DNA of 41,788 nucleotides from Phycisphaerales bacterium (GTDB lineage: Bacteria; Planctomycetota; Phycisphaerae; Sedimentisphaerales; Anaerobacaceae): positions 2,593,671-2,635,458 of the forward strand of contig CP070678.1 in the NCBI GenBank assembly GCA_020352515.1, given 5' to 3'. The notes beneath the pieces were generated by a model that did not search any database, was not told the DNA's origin, and worked only from the letters and a program-made list of their open reading frames with translations. Numbering within the stretch: the first letter of the stretch is position 1; each line of letters begins with the position of its first letter. Shown piece by piece: positions 25,379 through 34,251 of the stretch. The translations under genes and the position numbers were made by a program.

Positions 25379-26694
25379 CCGCAGGGACCCGGCAAGCTCC
25401 CGCCGAAATAAACGGCATCGACGCGGCCGCAAGCCGCCTTCTGGGCGTATATCCCCAGAAGCAAAAGACGCTGTACATGCAGCGGATAAACATCTTTGGC
25501 GGCAGGCTAAGCTGGCCGCAGTGGCGCAGGGTAGCCGAACTCGCCACGGTCTACACGCCGTGCTTTCCGCTGCACATAACCACCCGCCAAGACGTCGAGC
25601 TGCACAACATCAACATCGAGGACATACTGGCGGTCCAGCAGGGCCTTGCCGAGGTCGCCCTCACCACCTTTGCCGCCTGCGGCGATTCGGTCCGAAACAT
25701 CACCGTTTGCCCCGGGTCCGACCTGCATGAGGGCGGTTTTGACCTGCAGCCTCTGGCCCGGCTTGTCCAACAGCACCTCCACGGGCAGCCGGTCATATTC
25801 AACCTGCCGCGTAAGTTCAAGATAAGCTTCTCCGGCTGCCGGGAGGCCTGCGCCAGGCCGTGGCTGAGCGACCTCGGGTTCATCGCCCAGTCGGACGGAC
25901 TGTTCACTGTAATCGGCGCCGGCTCCCTCGGCCCGCGTCCCGCACTCGGTATCGAGCTCTACAGAGATCTGCCGCCCGGGGACGTCCTGCCTTTGTGCGT
26001 TGCCGCGGTGGAATTCTTCGCCGAGCATGGCGACCGCCATAACCGGCGGCGGGCCAGGTTTCGCCACGTGAGGCAGAGGCTTGGCGACCAGGCCTTTCGG
26101 ACGCAACTGCACGAGCGCCTTGCCGAGGTAAGGTTGCGCCGACCCCGGCCGAACTTGTTGCCCGCGCGCGCCGCCGGGAATATGACCATGCTGCACAGGC
26201 TCAATCTGCCCAACGGCAACATTTCTCCGAAACAGGCAACCGCTCTTGCCGATGCGGCCGAACCCGAAGGCGCGGTGCTCCGAATCAACCTTGAACACGG
26301 GCTTGAGCTCTACGGCGACCGGCCCGTCCAACTGCCGCAGGAACTGGCGGCCTGGGCCGACAATCCCGTAATCATCGCTTGCCCGGGCTGCAGGACGTGC
26401 CCTCACGGCCTGGCCGACTGCTGGGAGACCGCAGAGAGAATACGGACAGCCTTGGCCGCGAAAGAGTGCTCCGAATCGCGAATAAGTATCTCCGGCTGCC
26501 CGAATAACTGCGCGCACAGCGCGGTGGCTGACATTGGTCTTGTAGGTACGACGTTAAAGGACAACGGCAAAACTGCCCGCGGCTATCGCCTCCTTGTGGG
26601 AGGCGGCAACGGCAGGAATCCTGGGCTCGCCGCCAAATCGCGCGTTCTCGCAGCCAAGCACGTTCCTGAAACCGTCAAGAAACTGCTCAGATGA
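25375..26694 (+). CDS. Siroheme-dependent sulfite/nitrite reductase, compact
   Basis: A 439-residue six-electron reductase, probably for sulfite given that it overlaps cysH by ATGA. The first half shows the siroheme-site pattern TTFAACGDSVRN (C102) and LPRKFKISFSGC; the second half carries the cluster ligands C336-x5-C342 and C375-x3-C379 (SGCPNNC) followed by ADIGLVG. It is about 100 residues shorter than usual ferredoxin-type enzymes, mainly at the N-terminus. The first half also has a cysteine pair, C155 and C159 (GCREAC). The frame is open upstream, but only inside cysH. Electrons presumably come from ferredoxin, since no flavoprotein partner is nearby. Nitrite cannot be excluded as substrate. 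Confidence 0.88.
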   Translation: MTAGTRQAPAEINGIDAAASRLLGVYPQKQKTLYMQRINIFGGRLSWPQWRRVAELATVYTPCFPLHITTRQDVELHNINIEDILAVQQGLAEVALTTFAACGDSVRNITVCPGSDLHEGGFDLQPLARLVQQHLHGQPVIFNLPRKFKISFSGCREACARPWLSDLGFIAQSDGLFTVIGAGSLGPRPALGIELYRDLPPGDVLPLCVAAVEFFAEHGDRHNRRRARFRHVRQRLGDQAFRTQLHERLAEVRLRRPRPNLLPARAAGNMTMLHRLNLPNGNISPKQATALADAAEPEGAVLRINLEHGLELYGDRPVQLPQELAAWADNPVIIACPGCRTCPHGLADCWETAERIRTALAAKECSESRISISGCPNNCAHSAVADIGLVGTTLKDNGKTARGYRLLVGGGNGRNPGLAAKSRVLAAKHVPETVKKLLR

Positions 26695-27311
26695 ACCCAA
26701 GTCCGGTTGTGCCCTGTCTGTAGCGGTCGGCCTAAGCGTGCCTATCAAGCGGCGTTGGGGCCGCTGGGCGGTGGCTGAATTCGGTGCGAAATCCGTTTCA
26801 GAAGATGGCGCGTGCGAGACGGGGGGCAGGGCGTAAGTGGTCTGAACAGTCTTTGGCTCCTTAATATGAAAGGAGTGGAGGTCGGTGCCGGAAACGCCGG
26901 CAGACTTCCCATGTGTTTGGACAGATGAAGCCATATAGCAGAGACTACGCCGCCTTCTTGAGGCGACAGACCGTGAGCCGTGTTTCTCGGAAGATGTGAC
27001 GTTCGATGTTGTCGGGTAGGATACCAAGCTGAAATAGAGCGGGCTTCTGGTTTCTCTTCCATTTTATCAGAGGTGGCTGCGGATGTGGGAGTATATCGAG
27101 GTTTCGGCCTCTGCAGAATGTTTCGCACCGTGGAGGCCGCCAGGAAGATGCCCAGCAATTTGAGTTGGTTGGCGATTCATATACGGCCCCAACTGAGATT
27201 CGCTTTGGTGATTTCCCAAACGAGTGAGGCGGTCTGCTTCGGCTGCGAGCAGGCCAGTGACACTGCCGGCCTATTTACCTCGCCGGAGATGGGCTGTCAA
27301 TTTGTTTCTAT
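26695..27311. other. Intergenic, no gene recognised
   Basis: About 620 bases between the sulfite reductase and a minus-strand small gene. Open frames on both strands lack any family character or good ribosome site. An AAAGGAGTGGAG stretch near 26869-26880 looks like a ribosome site but no sensible frame follows. I see no tRNA, terminator hairpin or mobile element. Confidence 0.4.
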
Positions 27312-27539
27312 TCACATTTTTTGCGCATCGCCGGGGCCGAGACATTCCTCGGCATACTTGCACCACTTGGCACAGCCCGGATCCAGGCGCGGATTGACAA
27401 TCAGGTTTTCGCATTTACTACACTTGCGATTGGGCTCGTCTTTCCAAAATTCCACTGAGGCTTTGCAGCGGGGGCACTTGACCTCGAAGATGTCTTCAGG
27501 TCTCCAGAACCTCCGATCTTGCCCTGGGCATCTTGCCAT
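27312..27539 (-). CDS. Small zinc-ribbon protein
   Basis: A 75-residue protein starting MARCPGQDRRFWRPEDIFEV. It has a ribbon of two CxxC pairs (KCPRC and KCSKC) about 17 residues apart, then DPGCAKWCKYAEECLG, giving eight or more cysteines in a short chain. Conserved small proteins of this pattern exist in strict anaerobes but I know no function. I use the ATG at 27539, with AGGA nine bases upstream; an upstream in-frame start at 27566 is less likely. It stands alone between the sulfur genes and nqr. Confidence 0.7.
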   Translation of the reverse strand: MARCPGQDRRFWRPEDIFEVKCPRCKASVEFWKDEPNRKCSKCENLIVNPRLDPGCAKWCKYAEECLGPGDAQKM

Positions 27540-27808
27540 GGCTGTCAATCCTGTTATCGACAGCAATCTTCGCCAATAGGAGAAGCGCTGACTACAAGGT
27601 CGATATCTGCGATGTTGACCTAAGGGTGGTGTCGCCGCCCGTTTTCTTTAACCAACCACAAAGAGTAACTTCAATAGCAATTCGGATTGCATTTTTGAGC
27701 TCGAAGGAACCGGCGATATAGGCGTTGGCCACTCACAGACAACTGTTGCTCCTCAGAGCACGACTAAACTTTTCTCGCTCAGCGGCTCACCACGGCTCGT
27801 CATAGCCT

Positions 27809-28930
27809 TTAGAATTCATCGTAGAAGATGTCCTGCGATCCTATGCCCTTTTCCTCAAGAACACGCGTGACCGCTTCGATCATCGGCGGGGGCCCGCAAA
27901 GAAACGCCTGCCTTCTGACGTTGGGCTCCAGGTGCTTGTCAGCCGCCAAATGAATGAATCCGGTCTCACCATCCCAGTCCTCGTCCTCGCCGAGCTTGTC
28001 GGATAGGGCATAAACCACGTGAAAGTTGGAGTGCTTCCCGGCCAGCTCCTGGAATTGTCCGAGGTAAAACACATCACGCACCGTTCTACATCCGAAGAAC
28101 AACCAGCATGAACGCTCGGGCCATCGGTGATAAAGTGTGTATATGATGTTCTTCATTGGGGCCATTCCGCATCCTCCGCCCACACATACAATTTCGACGG
28201 ACGGATCGTCGTTGAGAACAAATTCGCCGTACGGGCCGGTGAAGCTGACGGCCTGGCCGACCTGCAGGTTGTGCAGGTATGTTGAACCAATGCCCCCCGG
28301 AACCAGTCTTACCACAAGCTCGACAACATTTGACTCATATGTGGGCGAACTGATTGAATAGGCCCGAAAGACGGGCCCGTCGGACGAAGGCGCCTGAACC
28401 TGGACGTACTGGCCGGGTCTGTGAGAAATCTCGGCAGGGTCATTCAACGCAAGACGAATCTGCTTGATATCGTGTGTGAGGTCCTTGATGCTTTCCAACG
28501 TGGATGTAAACATCCTGACGTTGAGCATGTCTTCGGGTATGCGAACGTATATGTCCTCGCGGATCTTGACCTGACAGGCAAGTCGCACGTTTGAGCGCAT
28601 CTCTTTGCGGGACAGATACGCCGTTTCGGTCGGCAGCACCGGGCCACCGCCTGCTGTCACAGTAATCTTGCAGTGTCCACAGGAGCCCTTGCCGCCGCAG
28701 GCGGACGGTATGAATATCTGGCTGGCGTATAGACTGGCAAGCAACGTTTGACCCCCGGGAACTTCAAGCGGCTTCTGGCCGGCGTTGATGTCGAGCTTGC
28801 ACGTGCCGTAGTTTACCAGCAATCGCTCGGCAACAATCAGAATCGCGGCCAAAGACACTGTCAGGCCGCCAAAAGAAAGAATGGACAAGAGATATTCGCC
28901 GAAGACTATTCCCATGCACAGGCAATTCAC
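27809..28930 (-). CDS. nqrF: Na+-translocating NADH:quinone reductase subunit F
   Basis: The 373-residue electron-entry subunit. An N-terminal membrane helix (LSILSFGGLTVSLAAILIV) is followed by a [2Fe-2S] domain (CGGKGSCGHC and LACQV), an FAD domain (RAYSIS) and an NADH domain (GGGCGMAPMKNI); the chain ends in DEF like other NqrF proteins. The first start is GTG 28930; an ATG at 28915 is also possible. It is the last gene of nqrABCDEF, 15 bases after nqrE. It transfers electrons from NADH to the membrane subunits, driving sodium export. Confidence 0.95.
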   Translation of the reverse strand: MNCLCMGIVFGEYLLSILSFGGLTVSLAAILIVAERLLVNYGTCKLDINAGQKPLEVPGGQTLLASLYASQIFIPSACGGKGSCGHCKITVTAGGGPVLPTETAYLSRKEMRSNVRLACQVKIREDIYVRIPEDMLNVRMFTSTLESIKDLTHDIKQIRLALNDPAEISHRPGQYVQVQAPSSDGPVFRAYSISSPTYESNVVELVVRLVPGGIGSTYLHNLQVGQAVSFTGPYGEFVLNDDPSVEIVCVGGGCGMAPMKNIIYTLYHRWPERSCWLFFGCRTVRDVFYLGQFQELAGKHSNFHVVYALSDKLGEDEDWDGETGFIHLAADKHLEPNVRRQAFLCGPPPMIEAVTRVLEEKGIGSQDIFYDEF

Positions 28931-28945
28931 TTTTGTTGCTCACTC

Positions 28946-29536
28946 CTACTGGATCGATACCATGCCCGCAAATCCCATAAACGCCATTGCGAGCACACCG
29001 GTAACGACCATTGCTATCGGCACACCCTGGAACGGCTCAGGGATGTTGCTGTACCTCATTTTCTGCCTTAATCCCGCCATCAGAAGAATGGCCACCGCCC
29101 AGCCCAGGCCGGCGCCAAAGCCGAATCCCACGGACTGGACGAAATTGTACTGGCGTATGATCATGAACAGAGATGCTCCAAGAATGGCGCAGTTGACTGT
29201 GATCAGAGGCAGGAATATTCCCAGTGCGAAATAGAGCCTCGGACTGAACCGCTCCACGAACATTTCCACGAATTGAACGAAGGCTGCTATGACGGCTATG
29301 AAGACGATAAAGGTCATGTGGGCAAGCCTGTGCGGCATTAGCACGAAGTGGTATATCGCGTAATTGAGCACAGTAGTCATTGTCATCACGAATGTCACGG
29401 CCGTGCCCAGACCGACAGCCGTGCCGATTTGCCTCGAGCAGGCAATGAAAGAGCACATACCGAGGAAGTTTGTCAACAGTATGTTGTTCGTGAATATCGC
29501 TGCAATCAGTATCACTAGGGCCGATGTTTGGCTCAT
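28946..29536 (-). CDS. nqrE: Na+-translocating NADH:quinone reductase subunit E
   Basis: A 196-residue, six-helix membrane subunit. The cysteines that share an iron-sulfur site with NqrD are in LGMCSFIAC and TVNCAILG. The sequence is NqrE rather than RnfA by its neighbours and by the loop FVEMFVERFSPRLYFALG. ATG 29536 overlaps the nqrD stop by four bases. Confidence 0.95.
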   Translation of the reverse strand: MSQTSALVILIAAIFTNNILLTNFLGMCSFIACSRQIGTAVGLGTAVTFVMTMTTVLNYAIYHFVLMPHRLAHMTFIVFIAVIAAFVQFVEMFVERFSPRLYFALGIFLPLITVNCAILGASLFMIIRQYNFVQSVGFGFGAGLGWAVAILLMAGLRQKMRYSNIPEPFQGVPIAMVVTGVLAMAFMGFAGMVSIQ

Positions 29537-30201
29537 TGCTTCTTCTCCTCGGCTTCGGGGCCCTTAAGCGCATTAAGAACGGCAATGATAATCCCAAGTG
29601 CAAAGAACGCCCCGGGAGCCAGAATCATCAACTGGTTTGGCTTGTACCATTTGCCGTCCAGGACCGTCATATCCAGTACCTTGCCGGTCCCCAACAGCTC
29701 TCGGAAGAAACCAACGACCGCCAGAACGCAAGCGTAGCCGAGACCATTCGCGGCTCCGTCAACCATGGACAACAGCGGCGGGTTTTGCAGCGCGAATGCC
29801 TCGGCGCGGCCCATGACAATGCAGTTGGTTATTATCAGGCCGACATAAGGGCCAAGCTGTTTTGACATGTCCCAGTAAAAGGCCTTGAGGAACTGGTCAA
29901 AGAGTATGACGAAGGTGGCTATTATCGCAACTTCCGCGATCATGCGAATGCGATGTGGTGTGACATTGCGCAACAGGGAGACAAACAGGTTTGAACCGAC
30001 ACAGACGAAGATGAGGGCAATGCCCATTACAAGTGAGTTCTCGAGCCGATTGGTGACCGCCAGCGCCGAGCATATACCCAAAACCTGAATCGCGAGCGGA
30101 TTACTTGTCCAAAGGCCCTCCTTTAGGGTCGGAAGGCCTTTGCCGCCACATGGTCCTTTTGCTCCGCACGAAACACAAACAGGTTGCTTTTCATTGGCCA
30201 T
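29533..30201 (-). CDS. nqrD: Na+-translocating NADH:quinone reductase subunit D
   Basis: A 222-residue membrane subunit, partner of NqrE. Conserved cysteines are in LGICSALAVT and ITNCIVMGRAEA. The first 20 residues are unusual: CVSCGAKGPCGGKG adds three cysteines before the normal start of the family. AAGGA lies five bases before ATG 30201, so the extension looks translated. It overlaps nqrC upstream by 11 bases. Confidence 0.94.
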   Translation of the reverse strand: MANEKQPVCVSCGAKGPCGGKGLPTLKEGLWTSNPLAIQVLGICSALAVTNRLENSLVMGIALIFVCVGSNLFVSLLRNVTPHRIRMIAEVAIIATFVILFDQFLKAFYWDMSKQLGPYVGLIITNCIVMGRAEAFALQNPPLLSMVDGAANGLGYACVLAVVGFFRELLGTGKVLDMTVLDGKWYKPNQLMILAPGAFFALGIIIAVLNALKGPEAEEKKQ

Positions 30202-30820
30202 GAATGTCCTTTGCCTCGATGAACGCTTGTATCGCCGTGTTGAGCATCGCCTCGACTTTGTTGCACGTCATGGTCGCCCCCGTTATGCCGTGCACTGAAT
30301 TTCGAGCCAGTTGTGAGTCTCCTTTTCTTATTACAATCCCGAACTTGCCGGTTTCATTCACTATGGATTTGCCCTCAAACTGTTCGCGAAATGACGCCGA
30401 ACTGATTTTGCCGCCGAGTCCCGGGGTTTCTTCATGCTCATAGAAGGTTACGCCGCGAATAGTCTCGGCATCCGACTCCAGGGCCAACAGCCCCTTGATC
30501 GGGCCCCACAAGCCCGGGCCGGAGAAGCGCAAGGCGATCGCTTCGACCCTGCCTTGAGTCCCCGATGGCACATACTCATACGTTACCATATCACCCAGCT
30601 CTCTCTTAACCACGACACGGTTGAATATATCCAACAGCCGTTTGGACGGCTGGTCGGCCTTCAAGGGGACCTTCAGCGCTGCGAGAATATGCCTGATCTC
30701 ATCGGCTCTGGCGTTTGCGGCCCTGTAGGGCTCGGTGAAGTTCTTGGTGGCGGTCAGCAGCACCGAACAAGCCATGCCGAGAATCGCGGCATAACAAAGG
30801 GTGTAGAGGTTATTCTTCAC
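30191..30820 (-). CDS. nqrC: Na+-translocating NADH:quinone reductase subunit C
   Basis: A 209-residue protein with one N-terminal membrane helix and a soluble FMN domain. The covalent flavin site is in GITGATMTCNK, where a Thr carries the FMN. The start is GTG 30820 with a strong GGAGG seven bases upstream, inside the end of nqrB. It is shorter than proteobacterial NqrC (about 250) but has the full flavin domain. Confidence 0.93.
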   Translation of the reverse strand: MKNNLYTLCYAAILGMACSVLLTATKNFTEPYRAANARADEIRHILAALKVPLKADQPSKRLLDIFNRVVVKRELGDMVTYEYVPSGTQGRVEAIALRFSGPGLWGPIKGLLALESDAETIRGVTFYEHEETPGLGGKISSASFREQFEGKSIVNETGKFGIVIRKGDSQLARNSVHGITGATMTCNKVEAMLNTAIQAFIEAKDIHGQ

Positions 30821-31898
30821 TTTTCAACCTCCAGAACCTGACCGTGAAGACCATTTCATCAAGAACCGGCGCAACGATGTTGCCAAGCAATATGGCAAAT
30901 GTCACACCCTCCACGTATCCCGTGAAATTGCGTATTAGCACCGTTGTCGAGCCTATTATTGCGCCGTACAGCCATTTGCCGGCATTGCTTGTAGGACTTG
31001 TGACGGGGTCGGTGGCCATGAAAAACGCGCCGAAAAGCAGGCCTCCGGCGAACACGTGCCATGACGCCGGACCGAACCTTGCGGACTGTGCGTGGTGAAG
31101 GATGCCGGCAAGGAAAGTAAATGAGCCGAGGATGCCCACGACCGTACGCCAATTGGCCACACGGGTAACGAGCAGAAAGACGCCGCCGAGGATTATGGCG
31201 ATGGCCGACGTCTCCCCCGCGCTGCCCGGGACGCTGCCGAGCAAAAGGTGCGAGAGTGAGCACATCTCGCCTTGCTTGGCCAGCGCCAGAGGCGTGGCGG
31301 AGCTTATGGCGTCTACACTTGAAGCGTCAACATACTTGAAGAAGCGGCCGACCAGCTCGGAGCTGGGCTCAAGCCAACCGGCCGACATTGTCTCAGGATA
31401 CGCAAGGGCCAGAAAACAGCGGCCCACAAGAGCCGGGTTGAAAAGATTGCGCCCGGTTCCACCAAACAACTCCTTGCCGACAAACACGCCGAATGCCACA
31501 CCGACCGCCACCATCCAAAGTGGAACTGTCGGCGGCATGATCAATGGGAACAACATCCCCGTAACCAGAAAACCTTCGTTAATGTCCTCTTTGCGAATAA
31601 CGGCAAAGAGCACTTCGACCGTGCCTCCCGCCATATAGGAAACCGCTATCATCGCTGCCAGACGCAAACCGAAAAAGTAAAACGCCGCGACTATGCACGG
31701 GATAAGTGCCAAAATGACCATGGACATGAAACGCTTCAAGTCCAGCGGGTCACGCACGTGAGGAGCTGTGGTCGTGGCTGTCGAGGGGGCGAACAAGAAA
31801 TTCTCAAGAGCCTCATAAATCGGCTTGAGTACCGCGAGTCTGCCGCCTTTCTGAAAGACGGGCCGGGCTTTCTCAAACAATCGCAGCACGGATTTCAC
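30810..31898 (-). CDS. nqrB: Na+-translocating NADH:quinone reductase subunit B
   Basis: A 362-residue integral membrane subunit with about ten helices, covalent FMN and riboflavin sites. The flavin attachment motif is SSATPLA. Typical stretches are ALIPCIVAAFYFFGL, GTGRNLFNPALVGRCFLA and MATDPVTSPTSNAGKW. I place the start at GTG 31898: it overlaps the nqrA stop as GTGA and has GGGAGG seven bases upstream. The frame is open to 31943 but that part lies inside nqrA. Confidence 0.95.
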   Translation of the reverse strand: MKSVLRLFEKARPVFQKGGRLAVLKPIYEALENFLFAPSTATTTAPHVRDPLDLKRFMSMVILALIPCIVAAFYFFGLRLAAMIAVSYMAGGTVEVLFAVIRKEDINEGFLVTGMLFPLIMPPTVPLWMVAVGVAFGVFVGKELFGGTGRNLFNPALVGRCFLALAYPETMSAGWLEPSSELVGRFFKYVDASSVDAISSATPLALAKQGEMCSLSHLLLGSVPGSAGETSAIAIILGGVFLLVTRVANWRTVVGILGSFTFLAGILHHAQSARFGPASWHVFAGGLLFGAFFMATDPVTSPTSNAGKWLYGAIIGSTTVLIRNFTGYVEGVTFAILLGNIVAPVLDEMVFTVRFWRLKSEE

Positions 31899-33304
31899 TT
31901 GCCTGCCTCCCGCACCGCTTCCAAGCGGGCTTTCTCCTCGCATATTGCTTGCTTTTCATCATGGATAAGCTGCTTCACCTCAAAGAATTGCCTTCTGAGG
32001 TCGATCTTTGAGGGGCAGACAAATGAGCACAAACCACACTCAACGCAAAGGTCCACGCGCGCGCGTTCGGCTCCGTCAATCAAACCACGGTACAAATACT
32101 TATGAATAAGGTGGGGCGCAATGCCAGCGGGACATACGTCTTCGCAGTAGTTGCAGGAGATGCAAGGCCGACCTTCACCCCGCATCCCTGTGGAAAACCG
32201 CTCACGGAACCTTTGCCGCAGCGAGCTTAGAAAGCACGGCGCGTAAGCGCTTCGGCCCCAGCCCGGTCTGGTAAAGCCCAGAAACTCCCTGCCCTCCTGC
32301 TCAGGGAGAACTGTCAATCCCCTGCACTCGGCGTCAAGGCCGAGTGTTTGTTCGCCCAGAGTTTCACCTGTGAGAATACCACCGTTAATTATTCGCGCGA
32401 CCGGCTCAAAAACATATTTCTCTTTTATCATCTTAAGAGGATATCCGGGCATAACCTTGATATGAGTGGCCGGGACCACGCCTGCTCCGCCGATCGAGAC
32501 TATCCTGACCAGGCAGGGCTTGGTTAGGGTCAATGCCCTATCGACAGCCAAAATGCCCTCGGTTCTAAGCGCCCAAACAGGCCCGTTACTCCGCTTGAGA
32601 CCGAGACGGCGGGCAAGAATACGAAAATTGTCGTAGGGGTAAGTGAGCGGAACCGCCAGAATCTTCACCGACGCATATCCACGTATGCGGTTCCGGATTA
32701 TATCGGCAAAGTCGGATCTGATGTCAGGTATCGCCAGGAAAATGGGCTGGTACTCCAAAAGAGACTGCAGGTGTTCCAGACCTCTGGTGAAATTCAAAAG
32801 ACGGCTGCGGAGCTGCACGTCTCCTCTTGTGACGAATGGCTCAAGACCCAAGGTGCAGACAATGATCGCCTGTGGACTTCCCGTTGGGTCGGGCAAGGCT
32901 CCCGTGTGGGCATCGTAAAAGAACTGCCACGCCCCAAGCGCCAGTAATTGACGCTGCCTCATGACCGCGGCTCCTGATTCCCGCTCGATATGGGACATCT
33001 GCTTCCTGGCTGGGTCCGAAGGCTGCTGAAGCTTCACCGCCTGTTCGAGCACTGTGTGGTTCTCGGCGCTTTCCAAGTTTACACGCCCCGAGCGCGGCGC
33101 TAGCAGTGGGACCCCGTGATTTCTCCGATCTCTGGCAAGTGGATCTCCGGCCTTCACATCTTGTCCGTGCCGAACGCAGATTTCGGTGAACGTGAAACGT
33201 GGACTGCGCAAAGGAAGGTAGAGCGTTGCGGGCTCGGGCATGGGCCTGACCAGACCCTCCGGCCTGCCCTGAAGCAGTATATCATAGCCGCCTCTGAACC
33301 TCAT
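31895..33304 (-). CDS. nqrA: NqrA with added 2x[4Fe-4S] motifs
   Basis: A 469-residue peripheral subunit, first gene of nqrABCDEF. The barrel-sandwich N-terminus (VRHGQDVKAGDPLARDR) and IVSIGGAGV, HIKVMPGYP follow NqrA. The C-terminal part holds two complete [4Fe-4S] motifs: C381ISCNYCEDVCP and C420VECGLCSFVCP. NqrA of Vibrio has no such clusters, while RnfC does, so the protein looks intermediate. GAGGGG lies seven bases before ATG 33304. The clusters could let the complex exchange electrons with ferredoxin; this is inference. Confidence 0.92.
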   Translation of the reverse strand: MRFRGGYDILLQGRPEGLVRPMPEPATLYLPLRSPRFTFTEICVRHGQDVKAGDPLARDRRNHGVPLLAPRSGRVNLESAENHTVLEQAVKLQQPSDPARKQMSHIERESGAAVMRQRQLLALGAWQFFYDAHTGALPDPTGSPQAIIVCTLGLEPFVTRGDVQLRSRLLNFTRGLEHLQSLLEYQPIFLAIPDIRSDFADIIRNRIRGYASVKILAVPLTYPYDNFRILARRLGLKRSNGPVWALRTEGILAVDRALTLTKPCLVRIVSIGGAGVVPATHIKVMPGYPLKMIKEKYVFEPVARIINGGILTGETLGEQTLGLDAECRGLTVLPEQEGREFLGFTRPGWGRSAYAPCFLSSLRQRFRERFSTGMRGEGRPCISCNYCEDVCPAGIAPHLIHKYLYRGLIDGAERARVDLCVECGLCSFVCPSKIDLRRQFFEVKQLIHDEKQAICEEKARLEAVREAGK

Positions 33305-34251
33305 CGGCCGGCCCCTCTGTCAATAGCCGCACGCCACCAACGTGGAACCAAGAGCGACCCGGAAGCGGAATAGCGACCGAGATGATCAACAACGTGCAGG
33401 ACCCGAAGATACGAGTGTTTCATCTTATATAGCAAACTGCGTGAGCACCAGCGCCATGCGACGTCAAACCCGCTGCCATTTGCAGGGCTTTGGTGGGAAA
33501 AGCTCTTGATGACTTACCAACTGCTCTACATAGGAAAATAGTAACTTAATCCAGAACCCGAAATTTGTTGTCACATGAAACCGTTTGATGTAGTGTGTGT
33601 CAAGTGCCGCGCCCTCGTCCCCGGGTGCCGAACCTCACTATTCTCAATTATGGAAATCGTTCGTGCTCGGGCACTTTAGCATAAAGAAAACGTGGCCATG
33701 CAATTGAGTGATTCCGCCCGCGGAGGCAGCACCTTCGCTTCCGAGCATTTTCCACTGTATTATTGCGATTAGCAAAATATGATGAACCGAAAGGCAGCGA
33801 AGAACTGCTTGGGCAAGCGCCGTATCCTTGAGTTGTCCGCGTTGGTTAATTGACGCGTTTTCTCAGTTGTGAGAATTCTCGGATTTTTTTGATTTTGCAG
33901 GAGCGAGGACGACAGGTGCGCGTTTTTTTACGAGATCCTCGTTGCGTCCCGAACACCAGGTGAAATGCGGCACCGCTACGAGGAGGTACCTGTAGGCCGG
34001 TAACATTCCCGTCGGGGGTCTCTGGCTTACAAGCAGCACTCAACGTGTGAACCGTATGGCGGCCAGAAGTAGTTGGGAGCATTGGTTGTCCGGGCCCGGC
34101 AAACCAGGGGTCAGATGAACGCGGGGTCCAATGAATCAAAACACTGCGCCAAATGACCGTGATATTCATAGCCCTATCTGCGTATCGGTGGGTAAGCATA
34201 CCGTCTTCTTGTCGGTTATCCTCTCGCGAGGGCCGGATTAGTAGGCCCGGA
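33305..34251. other. Intergenic, no gene recognised
   Basis: About 950 bases between nqrA (start) and hemC (end), both on the minus strand. It must hold the nqr promoter; TATATAAG near 33425-33432 (minus-strand reading across the same bases) could be a -10 box, but no good -35 was found. The part 33850-34250 is richer in GC and has short hairpins (such as ACGAG-ATC-CTCGT near 33929-33941), so a small RNA is possible. A 142-codon minus frame at 33846-34274 has no protein character. Confidence 0.4.

Noticed and set aside
26980..27579. 199-codon plus-strand open frame
   Set aside because: Antisense to the zinc-ribbon gene in its second half and without protein character.
33857..33890. Hairpin TTCTCA/TGAGAA followed by a T run as a terminator
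   Set aside because: The stem is short and AT-rich, the T run starts eight bases after it, and no plus-strand gene precedes it.
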